Virus record (IMG/VR): IMGVR_UViG_3300032053_000240
Coordinates: 1 to 36,566 of that record
Length of the DNA stretch: 36,566 bases
Source: a virus
Reading direction: 5' to 3' (one strand)
A model generated the notes under the pieces. It was not told where the DNA came from. It saw only the letters and a program-made list of their open reading frames with translations, and searched no databases. Positions 1 through 5,745 of this stretch are shown here, piece by piece. Position 1 is the first letter of the stretch, and the number at the start of each line of letters is the position of its first letter. Both the position numbers and the translations under genes were made by a program.

Positions 1-119
1 ATCGCTCAGCGGATAAACGAAGTGCGGTTTCGGGATGGGTTCTGAATTTTTTTAATGGGTTTACATACGTAAGTGTTTGGTTCTGTGGATGTTAGGAACG
101 GTATAAAACAGGTGGTGAC

Positions 120-350
120 ATGCTTCGACAGGGATTGGATTGGTTGCTGAAGGCATTGGGTGCTTTTTACGGATGGACGTGGTGCAGATACCGCCGAGAG
201 TATAGTTGGCGATTGCTCTGGTGGCCCGCGAAAACGTCGCCAGATCCTCGTGGTCCTCAGCGGCGGGCCCGAGTGTCTATGCGATATTGGGCCGGCTTTG
301 TCGGCAACCGCCGCGGCCGGCACTGGAAATCAAGGAGATACAAGACATGA
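120..350 (+). CDS. possible small Trp/Arg-rich protein (doubtful)
   Basis: This 76-residue reading frame is rich in Trp and Arg and matches no family I know. In its favour, a purine-rich stretch (AGGTGGTG, about 110-117) sits just before the ATG, and its TGA overlaps the next gene's ATG as ATGA, the usual arrangement for translational coupling. Against it, two other frames are also open across 160-363, the region is GC-rich, and the composition looks like an out-of-frame reading. No other gene is apparent in the first 346 bases, so this is the only candidate there. Confidence 0.25.
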   Translation: MLRQGLDWLLKALGAFYGWTWCRYRREYSWRLLWWPAKTSPDPRGPQRRARVSMRYWAGFVGNRRGRHWKSRRYKT

Positions 351-526
351 ACAAAGGCGATAGACCAGGGACGAAGGATGATGGCCGAAAACTTCTCGGC
401 ATCGAGTTACCATTCGGGTGGTGCCTGGTCAAAGGGCAGCGTCTTCGGGCGATGCAGAAGGAGCTCCATGAGATCAAGCAGACGGCCGGAATCCGGTTGC
501 GGATGTGCGGCCAGCTTTTGAAATAA
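347..526 (+). CDS. small hypothetical protein (59 aa)
   Basis: The start is set by a clear Shine-Dalgarno (AAGGAGAT, 332-339) seven bases before ATG 347; the frame stays open upstream but has no comparable signal. The product is basic and its C-terminal half (RLRAMQKELHEIKQTAGIR) is probably helical. The EIKQT stretch recurs near the N-terminus of the next gene's product, which may be chance or may reflect a shared helical motif. It lies 20 bp upstream of the AP2-like gene in the same orientation. Function is unknown. Confidence 0.55.
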   Translation: MNKGDRPGTKDDGRKLLGIELPFGWCLVKGQRLRAMQKELHEIKQTAGIRLRMCGQLLK

Positions 527-546
527 ATACACGGAAAGGATTCACG

Positions 547-1494
547 ATGAAGGGATATGTGCGATTGACGATTGAGGATCTCCAGGCGAGACTTACCCAT
601 ACGGAGAAACAATTCAGCGAGATCAAACAAACTATAAGAGTGCTCTTGGAGCTCGAAGGCGTACCGATTGTGCCCCTGCCCTTAGAGATTCTGCCACCCC
701 TACGAGATCACCAGATAGGAGAGTATCCACCACATCAACTTCCATTACAGCCATTCAGATCCGTGTCGCCATCGGGGACATTGGCAGATCATGGCATTAA
801 ACCTCCGAGAGGAGGATCAAGTCAATCCAATATTTGCAAGCCGCCGGGCCCGGTACCGGCGCCGGCGGAAGACAAAGGCGCCAGAAGTCCTTTGCCGCCG
901 AGGGAGGGTAAACGATTTAAGGGCGTCAAGAAAATGGCCTCCGGCCGATACCAGGCTATATGTTGGGACTCGAAAGCTTGCAAAACGCTGCATCTCGGGA
1001 CATTCACCGACGAGATCGAGGCGGCGCTCGCCGTGGCGGAACGATTGGGCGACAAGGTCGAGATCGAACGGTTCGAAGAGCTGGTCCGGCAGAAAGCCGA
1101 TGAGATCGAACAGAAGGAGAATAATCCGGACCGGACGAAAGATAGAGCAACAGAAGACAGAAAACACAAGACAGAGGATAGAGAACGGAAGATGAAAGAC
1201 GGGAAACGGGACATGCGCAAAGGCGTCGGGGCCTGCCGGCGGCATAACTACTCAAGGCCTCACAAGGGCGCGATGAAAAAGGATTTCAAATCTGCCACGG
1301 CGGACAAATCTCAGATCTCAGAAAGTGGGGATCCGCCGCAAAGCGAGCTGGTGAATATGGGCGGCCTACTGAAAGCGAATGTCACGGCCTGTGCCTGGCA
1401 ATGCAGAAAATGCGGTCATCAACATCTGCAGGAGCTGATACCGGAAAATTGTGCCAATTGCAATAGCAATGAGGGTTTTCGGAAAATTGAGTAG
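547..1494 (+). CDS. AP2/ERF-like DNA-binding protein with C-terminal zinc ribbon
   Basis: The start is ATG 547 with SD GGAAAGGA (533-540); the frame continues upstream to 505 without a ribosome site. The product is 315 aa. Residues about 5-38 are a probable coiled helix. Residues about 119-165 carry the AP2/ERF pattern: KGVKK, then GRYQA, then LHLGTF, then an EIEAALAVAE helix. In phages and bacteria this small beta-sheet DNA-binding domain often accompanies homing endonucleases, but I see no HNH motif. Residues about 180-235 are a charged, low-complexity linker of short K/R/D/E repeats encoded by ACAGA/AGACA-rich DNA. The C-terminus (about 281-307) has CxxxCxxC and CxxC pairs (CAWQCRKCGH, CANC) forming a zinc ribbon. 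A DNA-binding regulator or recombination accessory protein is the likely role; the exact function is inferred. Confidence 0.75.
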   Translation: MKGYVRLTIEDLQARLTHTEKQFSEIKQTIRVLLELEGVPIVPLPLEILPPLRDHQIGEYPPHQLPLQPFRSVSPSGTLADHGIKPPRGGSSQSNICKPPGPVPAPAEDKGARSPLPPREGKRFKGVKKMASGRYQAICWDSKACKTLHLGTFTDEIEAALAVAERLGDKVEIERFEELVRQKADEIEQKENNPDRTKDRATEDRKHKTEDRERKMKDGKRDMRKGVGACRRHNYSRPHKGAMKKDFKSATADKSQISESGDPPQSELVNMGGLLKANVTACAWQCRKCGHQHLQELIPENCANCNSNEGFRKIE

Positions 1495-1533
1495 CGGTGA
1501 AAACAAAGGACGATAGACAAGAGACGACGGATG

Positions 1534-1600
1534 ATGATTGACCACGAAGAGCACAGCTTGCCCTGAGTTTGCCGAATGGGAAGGAACACGAAGATGAATA
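1534..1600 (+). repeat. dispersed repeat that supplies an SD and start codon
   Basis: The junction holds ACCACGAAGAGCACAG followed by AAGGAACACGAAGATGAAT. The second part carries AAGGA and an ATG nine bases later, and this becomes the initiation site of the SpeD-like gene. Nearly the same string recurs at 2053-2071 in front of the next gene. Confidence 0.7.
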
Positions 1601-2037
1601 GAGACACGATGACAATGAAGATTGGTCTGAAATATCTGCGGGATCTGGATGGCAAGCCGATCGTCTCTGGTATTTATGGCAAGGAAGTGATTTTAGACTG
1701 TTATTACTGCGACGTCACTCTATTCAATCGCCGGGATATTCGCCGCTTTATGAATCAACTGGTCAAGCGGCTCAAGATGAAGAAAGGCCCGCTTCATTTT
1801 TGGGATGACGTCGGTGTTCCGAAGCGATATCGGCAAACGAAGTTGGCGACGACGGGCGCCTCCGCCGTTCAGTTCATACTCACGAGCAACATTACGATTC
1901 ACTGCCTCGATAAACTTCACCGAGTCTACGTGAATATTTTTTCATGCAAAGATTTCAGTGAAGGCGAGGCTAAACAGTTCGTCCAGACCTTCTTCAATGC
2001 TTTCACGGTGAGAATACATGTATTGTATCGACAATGA
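1594..2037 (+). CDS. S-adenosylmethionine decarboxylase (SpeD)-like protein
   Basis: The product is 147 aa, close to bacterial class 1B AdoMet decarboxylases (about 130 aa). These autocleaving pyruvoyl enzymes make decarboxylated AdoMet for polyamine synthesis. The core block TGASAVQFILTSNITIHC through VYVNIFSCKDF (residues 87-121) follows the family. Ser98, His103 and Cys118 stand at the same relative spacing (0, +5, +20) as the pyruvoyl Ser, processing His and catalytic Cys of the Thermotoga maritima enzyme. The residue before the cleaved Ser, usually Glu, is Thr97, and the following His is Asn99, so autoprocessing or substrate choice may differ. The start is ATG 1594 (SD GGAAGGA); 1576 and 1609 are alternatives. 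No spermidine synthase lies nearby. It may act alone to alter polyamine pools or use another substrate. Confidence 0.8.
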   Translation: MNRDTMTMKIGLKYLRDLDGKPIVSGIYGKEVILDCYYCDVTLFNRRDIRRFMNQLVKRLKMKKGPLHFWDDVGVPKRYRQTKLATTGASAVQFILTSNITIHCLDKLHRVYVNIFSCKDFSEGEAKQFVQTFFNAFTVRIHVLYRQ

Positions 2038-2040
2038 GAC

Positions 2041-2073
2041 TGTGAAGCGCACGAAGGAACACGAAGATGAATA
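2041..2073 (+). repeat. dispersed repeat with built-in SD and ATG
   Basis: CACGAAGGAACACGAAGATG repeats the unit found at 1578-1596. Again it provides AAGGA (2054-2058) and the ATG (2067) of the following gene. Confidence 0.65.
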
Positions 2074-2360
2074 ATGAAGAATACACGCTTATACAGCATC
2101 AGTTGTTGCTTTTGGCGGGTGTCTGCCGCGAGATGAAATTGAAGGAGTTTTTGGACCGTATCTCTATTTCGGAAACCATTGCTCCAATTTTTGATCCGAC
2201 ATTGTACCTTTCTGGGATGGATAACCTCGAGCAGATCAAGAAATTGGCTCAATCTCTCTTGCCCTTCCAACAAGAGATTCGCCGGCAAATTAAAGAATCT
2301 CAAACCAAGCTCACCACGAAGGGTAATTCTGTGCCCTCTGTGACTAAAAAAGAACCGTGA
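2067..2360 (+). CDS. hypothetical protein (97 aa)
   Basis: The product is small, probably helical, and rich in Leu, Glu and Lys; I do not recognise a family. The start is ATG 2067 with AAGGA at 2054-2058, both supplied by a dispersed repeat. The last 20 or so residues (from about QTKLTTKG) are encoded by sequence of the dispersed CCACGAAGG / CTGTGACTAAA type, so the original C-terminus may have been replaced. The stop overlaps the GTG start of the small terminase gene (GTGA), suggesting coupling. It may be a packaging or early accessory gene by position. Confidence 0.5.
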   Translation: MNNEEYTLIQHQLLLLAGVCREMKLKEFLDRISISETIAPIFDPTLYLSGMDNLEQIKKLAQSLLPFQQEIRRQIKESQTKLTTKGNSVPSVTKKEP

Positions 2361-2407
2361 AATCTGTGTCTAAAAAGAAATCAAAAATCAGAAATCGCAA
2401 ATCGCAA
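2357..2407 (+). repeat. dispersed repeats at the TerS start
   Basis: GTGAAATCTGTGTCTAAAA is followed by tandem AAATCGCAA units ending in the ATG at 2408. These are standard members of the window's intergenic repeat set. They put the GTG 2357 start in doubt, because residues 1-17 would be repeat-encoded. Confidence 0.65.
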
Positions 2408-3391
2408 ATGAGCGAAGCGGCAGCGCAGCGCTTGGGCTTCGCCTGCAAGGACATCGCCGAGGCCGATGTGCAATCGGGGATCCGGCCGAACCTGGCGAGG
2501 TATCTTGAACGGCATCCGCGATTGCGGGCGGCGTTCGACCGCGGGCGGTTGCTGCGGTACCTGGTGGAATTGGCGCCGAAGGCAATGGTCTATGAGGCGG
2601 CCCGGCGGCTCAAGGATCTGGGGTTCAATCAATTCGAGACGCCCCAGAACTTACGGGGATTTCTCGACGGTGACAAAGAGGCGAATGAATTATGGGAAAC
2701 GTCGCGGGTCAACGGCTGGATTGCTAATCGCGAGGCCCTGGTCAAGACGGCGGGCGAAGGCAACGTCAAGGCAATTCAATTGCTGGACAAATGGGCCGTG
2801 GACCGCCAGCGGGAGACGGGCGAGCCGGGCGTCAACTTCAACCGCGTCGGGGTCAATCAGATGGCGGAGCTCTTCGGCGTCACGCGCCAGACGATCCACG
2901 ACTGGTATCGGGATCAGGGCCTGCCCCAGAATACCGACGGCACGTTCGATCTGGCGAGGGCAATTCCCTGGTATGAAGAATTCACGTTGAAGAAAGCCGT
3001 TCGCGGCAAGGACGCGGTTGGACCGTTGAATCCATTTCAGGATATCAAAGTCAAACACATGCAATTGAAATTCGAGCAGGAACAAGGTGAACTGTACGGG
3101 CGGGGCGAGGCCATCGGCTGGCAAGTCGCCATGATGCAGAATATAGTTAATGCCTTCAATGCGATCGCGGACCTGGCCAATCGCGTCTTTGGCCAATCGC
3201 GTGAAGAGATCGTCGCCCTCCTGGAGGATTTCCGCGATGAGATCATGGGCAAAATGAAGCACGTGCCGGCGGAATTGAAACTATCCGAGCCGGCCCTGAT
3301 GAAACTAACGGAATTTTACGAAGTGATTAAGCCACAGAAGAACGCAAAGAAATTAACCACAGAGAGCACAGAGATCATAGAGAAAGGTTAG
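2357..3391 (+). CDS. terminase small subunit (Nu1-type)
   Basis: This is the DNA-recognition subunit of the packaging motor. The product has 344 aa from GTG 2357, or 327 aa from ATG 2408, which is preferable because residues 1-17 are repeat-encoded. Residues about 166-190 (VNQMAELFGVTRQTIHDWY) are a helix-turn-helix of the kind in lambda Nu1 and relatives, where it recognises the wHTH-bound cos/pac element. The N-terminal part (about 25-150) is helical and unusual for the family, since typical Nu1 starts with the HTH. Residues 205-325 are helical and may form the TerL-binding region. The last 20-25 residues (from PQKNAKKLTTE) are read from an ACCACAGAG repeat and match the end of the 3909 gene. 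The large subunit gene lies 2.3 kb downstream, an unusually long gap. Confidence 0.75.
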   Translation: MKSVSKKKSKIRNRKSQMSEAAAQRLGFACKDIAEADVQSGIRPNLARYLERHPRLRAAFDRGRLLRYLVELAPKAMVYEAARRLKDLGFNQFETPQNLRGFLDGDKEANELWETSRVNGWIANREALVKTAGEGNVKAIQLLDKWAVDRQRETGEPGVNFNRVGVNQMAELFGVTRQTIHDWYRDQGLPQNTDGTFDLARAIPWYEEFTLKKAVRGKDAVGPLNPFQDIKVKHMQLKFEQEQGELYGRGEAIGWQVAMMQNIVNAFNAIADLANRVFGQSREEIVALLEDFRDEIMGKMKHVPAELKLSEPALMKLTEFYEVIKPQKNAKKLTTESTEIIEKG

Positions 3392-3420
3392 CCACGAATG
3401 AACACGAATGAGCACGAAAA
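3331..3420 (+). repeat. dispersed repeat cluster (CCACAGAG and CCACGAATG types)
   Basis: The cluster GCCACAGAAGAACGCAAAG, then ACCACAGAGAGCACAGAG, then GCCACGAATGAACACGAA spans the end of terS and the start of the next gene. It encodes the TerS C-terminus and the following gene's N-terminus (MNTNEHE). A near-identical block sits at 4132-4215. Confidence 0.8.
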
Positions 3421-3712
3421 AAAAGATATGATAAATGCAGCGAAAAAATCTTTCTCCAGATATGAGGAACTATTGAATGACGATGCTTGGGAAAAGCGGC
3501 ATACTGCAAAATTGCAGTATGCCGCTCTCCTAATCGCTTACAGGAAAATATTTGGATGGAAGCGATTCTTCATGGTTCGCTGGTGGAGGCAACGCCACGT
3601 CGCCAAACAGATATTTCTGGATAAAACTGATCCTCAATTAACTAGGTATGATTGGAGTTCTCTTGATCCAAGGCGGGACACAGAGGACCCGGGAAAGGAG
3701 CAAAAAGAATGA
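3398..3712 (+). CDS. hypothetical protein (104 aa) containing a perfect DNA palindrome
   Basis: The family is not recognised. The product is basic and aromatic in its middle (KIFGWKRFFMVRWWRQRH, about residues 49-66), compatible with membrane-surface or nucleic-acid contact. Residues 1-8 (MNTNEHEK) are read from the dispersed CCACGAATGAACACGAA repeat; ATG 3428 (MINAAKK) is an alternative start outside it. Codons for KRHTAKLQYAAL overlap a perfect 15-bp inverted repeat (3495-3526). The stop overlaps the next gene's ATG (ATGA), so it belongs to the same transcription unit. Confidence 0.5.
   Translation: MNTNEHEKKDMINAAKKSFSRYEELLNDDAWEKRHTAKLQYAALLIAYRKIFGWKRFFMVRWWRQRHVAKQIFLDKTDPQLTRYDWSSLDPRRDTEDPGKEQKE
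3495..3526 (+). repeat. perfect 15-bp inverted repeat inside a gene
   Basis: The left arm AGCGGCATACTGCAA (3495-3509) and right arm TTGCAGTATGCCGCT (3512-3526) are separated by two bases. All 15 pairs are exact. It is not followed by a T run, so it is not a terminator. It could be a protein-binding site or a stable mRNA hairpin. Confidence 0.9.
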
Positions 3713-3906
3713 ATACTTGGCATTACGCATGGTTAGGGGCATTGACGGGTTTCGTCGTAGCGCTTTGTTTGACCCAGAAATGGCAACAGAATGCTATTGA
3801 GGTTTTGCAGAAGACGGTGACTCAATTGTCAATAGTAAATAGTAAATCACAAATCACAAATCGTTTAGCCACAGAGAACACAGAGATCACAGAGAAAGGA
3901 AATTGA
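3709..3906 (+). CDS. small single-span membrane protein (65 aa)
   Basis: Residues about 6-23 (YAWLGALTGFVVALCL) form one hydrophobic segment, followed by a short amphipathic helix (about 24-40). The remainder (SIVNSKSQ onward, ending TENTEITEKGN) is encoded entirely by dispersed repeats (AATAGTAAATAGTAAATC and CCACAGAGAACACAGAG), so the native C-terminus may have been lost. ATG 3709 overlaps the preceding TGA, and an AAAGGAGC ribosome site lies at about 3695-3702. A holin or small accessory membrane protein is possible, but nothing specific supports a function. Confidence 0.5.
   Translation: MNTWHYAWLGALTGFVVALCLTQKWQQNAIEVLQKTVTQLSIVNSKSQITNRLATENTEITEKGN
3832..3905 (+). repeat. dispersed repeat cluster
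   Basis: Tandem AATAGTAAAT and CACAAATCACAAATC units are followed by AGCCACAGAGAACACAGAG. The end of the cluster (GAGAAAGGA, 3892-3900) also provides the Shine-Dalgarno of the next gene. Confidence 0.75.
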
Positions 3907-3908
3907 TT

Positions 3909-4202
3909 ATGAGCACAGAAGAAAGCATCAAGACAGCAATAACCGGTTTAGGGTTATTAGCGGAAACAGAACTGGGTAAAGCACTGCGGAAAGTTTTGCC
4001 GCCGCGACTGACCCGGGTCATTATAGACATCCCGGTCGGTGAGGTCGCGAAGATTTACTACGCCTCCATTGATAGCGGACCGATTGTCGATTTGAAATGG
4101 GACCAGATCATTGAGCAGTTTGAAGTGGTATCGCCACAGAAGAACGCAAAGAAATTAACCACAGAGAACACAGAGGACACAGAGAAAATTAGCCACAAAT
4201 GA
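3909..4202 (+). CDS. hypothetical protein (97 aa)
   Basis: The family is not recognised. The start is ATG 3909 with SD GAAAGGA (3894-3900), eight bases upstream. The N-terminal 65 residues look like a small folded unit (an early helix, then a beta-rich RVIIDIPVGEVAKIYYAS). The C-terminus from PQKNAKKLTTE onward is read from the same repeat block that ends terS, so two unrelated proteins share a C-terminal peptide. It sits between the terminase subunits and is followed by a 46-bp repeat-containing gap. Confidence 0.5.
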   Translation: MSTEESIKTAITGLGLLAETELGKALRKVLPPRLTRVIIDIPVGEVAKIYYASIDSGPIVDLKWDQIIEQFEVVSPQKNAKKLTTENTEDTEKISHK

Positions 4203-4225
4203 ACACGAATAGACACGAACAGAAA
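4132..4225 (+). repeat. dispersed repeat cluster, second copy of the 3331 block
   Basis: GCCACAGAAGAACGCAAAG, ACCACAGAGAACACAGAG and GCCACAAATGAACACGAA appear in the same order as at 3331-3420. The shared order shows that composite blocks, not only single units, are duplicated. Confidence 0.8.
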
Positions 4226-4248
4226 CCAGTAAAACGAAAGGAAGAAAA

Positions 4249-4848
4249 ATGATTGAAGTAGTCACCCATTTGAAATCGGCTTCGCCATACGGTCAGAGCA
4301 AAATGGTGCGGACGCCGAAAAAAGAGAAAGAAACCTCAAAAGATTACGAAGAGCGAACGTGGAGAGATCGCTGCCACTGCGACGAGAAAGGAGAGGTGTA
4401 TATTCCGGCGATCAGCTTCAAAAAGTGCATCACCGAGGCCGCCCAATATCTGAGCTTACAGATTCCCGGCAAGGGCAAAGCGACCTACACGAAGCATTTT
4501 CGCAGCGGGCTTTTTGTGCCCAACCTCATGCCCCTGGGTGTCAGGAAAGACAAGATCGACGGATTTCTCAAGGATGTGCCCGCCGACGGCAAGCCGGGCG
4601 GCAGTAAGCGCGTCGATAAGATGTTCCCTTACGTGAACACCTGGGAAGGGGACGTGACGTGGTATATCCTCGACGAGACGATCACGAAAGATATCTTCGT
4701 CTATATCCTGAGCCAGTCGGGCAAGTTCATCGGCCTGGGCTATTGGCGGCCGGCCCGGGACGGTTACTGGGGACGATTCGATCTGTCGGAGGTCGTCTGG
4801 GACGGCAAGCGGCTCGATGTGAAAAAGATTTTGGAGAGCAAATATTGA
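4249..4848 (+). CDS. conserved phage-type protein of unknown function (199 aa)
   Basis: The start is ATG 4249 with SD GAAAGGAAG (4236-4244). The product is soluble and mixed alpha/beta, with a well-formed core (GEVYIPAISFKKCITEAAQY) and a C-terminal block FIGLGYWRPARDGYWGRF (about residues 163-180). From memory a G-x-G-x-(W/F)-R-P...G-(Y/W)-(W/Y)-G-R-F ending occurs in phage proteins of unknown function, but I cannot name the family. The terminal stop codon itself opens the GACNN array, which starts one base after the T of TGA. A DNA-packaging or recombination accessory role is a guess from position only. Confidence 0.65.
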   Translation: MIEVVTHLKSASPYGQSKMVRTPKKEKETSKDYEERTWRDRCHCDEKGEVYIPAISFKKCITEAAQYLSLQIPGKGKATYTKHFRSGLFVPNLMPLGVRKDKIDGFLKDVPADGKPGGSKRVDKMFPYVNTWEGDVTWYILDETITKDIFVYILSQSGKFIGLGYWRPARDGYWGRFDLSEVVWDGKRLDVKKILESKY

Positions 4849-5114
4849 CGCGACAAGACCAGACCCGACAGGACCGGACGCGACCGGACAAGACAAGACA
4901 CGACCGGACCAGACAAGACAAGCCTTTTTTGGGAAGGGCGAAACAAAATCGACGCGACTAGACCAGACGTGACAAGACCGGACACGACGAGACACGACCT
5001 GACAAGACAAGACAAGCCTTTTTTGGGAAGGGCGAAACGAAATCGACGCGACCGGACCCGACTCGACTCGACGAGACAGGATGTGACGGGACATGACATG
5101 ACGGGACAAGACAA
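4847..5114 (+). repeat. GACNN pentamer array (42 units in three blocks)
   Basis: Three runs of 5-bp units lie at 4847-4921 (15 units), 4951-5015 (13) and 5045-5114 (14). All 42 units fit GACNN except one (GATGT, 5080-5084). Runs 1 and 2 end in two or three GACAA units and are followed by a 29-bp spacer beginning GCCTTTTTTGGGAAGGG and ending AAATC; the two spacers (4922-4950, 5016-5044) differ at one base. The third run also ends GACAAGACAA and then enters GATTTTTTTAAG. The last two bases of each unit vary freely, so the pattern is constrained at three of five positions rather than a simple slippage repeat. The region lies between genes in the terminase cluster. Confidence 0.95.
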
Positions 5115-5140
5115 GATTTTTTTAAGCAAAGGAAGCCATC

Positions 5141-5653
5141 ATGGAAATGACGACAAAACGCAAGGCGATCAATGAGCTTCACACCGATACGCGGATTCTC
5201 TTCAATGTGTTAGAGACGCGGCTCGTGGATCAGAAAGCCGAACGGATCGGCTATGATGAACTATCGAAGGCGATTGGACGGGACGTGCAGAAGCAGGCAC
5301 GCGGCCTTCTCAAGACGGCCCGCAAGCACATCGAGGAACAATATCACATCCTGCTCGAACCTATCGTGGGCGAAGGTTTGAAGATTAGCAAGGACTATGC
5401 CGGTCTATTGGGCAAGAGCACGGCGCATATCCGCCGCCAGGCCAGAGGGACAGCCAAGCGCGTTCTCAACGGGATCAATGGCTCGGAGATCGACCCAGAG
5501 CAGAAGCTGGAAATCACGGCAAGACTAAGTATCCTGGGAGCAATTGAATTGTTTACCAAGCCGAAACTGCCAAAGAAACTTATGGCCTCAATCGAAAGGG
5601 AGCCAGCGAAGCAATTGCCAACGGCCGAGACGTTAAAACTCTTTCTCGAATAG
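5141..5653 (+). CDS. hypothetical helical protein (170 aa)
   Basis: The start is ATG 5141 with SD AAAGGAAG (5128-5135). The product is mainly helical, basic overall, with heptad-like stretches (about residues 10-60) and a YDELSKAIGRDVQKQ segment (about 39-53) that could be a small DNA-binding helical unit. I do not recognise a family. It is the first gene after the GACNN array and overlaps the large terminase frame by one base (TAGTG), so it is probably cotranslated with it. A role in packaging or in binding the adjacent array is possible but unproven. Confidence 0.55.
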   Translation: MEMTTKRKAINELHTDTRILFNVLETRLVDQKAERIGYDELSKAIGRDVQKQARGLLKTARKHIEEQYHILLEPIVGEGLKISKDYAGLLGKSTAHIRRQARGTAKRVLNGINGSEIDPEQKLEITARLSILGAIELFTKPKLPKKLMASIEREPAKQLPTAETLKLFLE

Positions 5654-5745
5654 TGGCGAAAATTCGTGTTGATTCGTGGTCAAGTAAAATCGAAAATCAT
5701 AAATCAGAAACTTGTGGTGAGCGAAGTCGAACCATCGTCAATCGC
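5653..5745 (-). repeat. antisense copies of dispersed repeats at the terL 5' end
   Basis: The stretch holds ATTCGTGTTGATTCGTGG, AAAATCGAAAATCATAAATC and CTTGTGGTGAGCGAAGTCGA. The last is the reverse complement, with one mismatch, of sequence at 27612-27641. Because it is repeat material, residues 1-30 of the annotated frame are unlikely to be ancestral terminase. Confidence 0.7.

Noticed and set aside
2357-2407. GTG start of the small terminase gene
   Set aside because: Residues 1-17 would come from repeats; ATG 2408 gives a more family-like start. Kept only as an alternative because of its overlap with the preceding stop.
4847-5114. GACNN region as a CRISPR array
   Set aside because: Units are 5 bp, not 24-40 bp direct repeats with unique spacers; there are no cas genes nearby and the 29-bp spacers are nearly identical to each other.
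4456-5129. Long open frames on the minus strand (and a + strand frame TRxDx...) across the GACNN array
   Set aside because: Pentamer repeats without stop triplets keep several frames open by composition. They encode only degenerate 5-residue repeats and have no ribosome sites.
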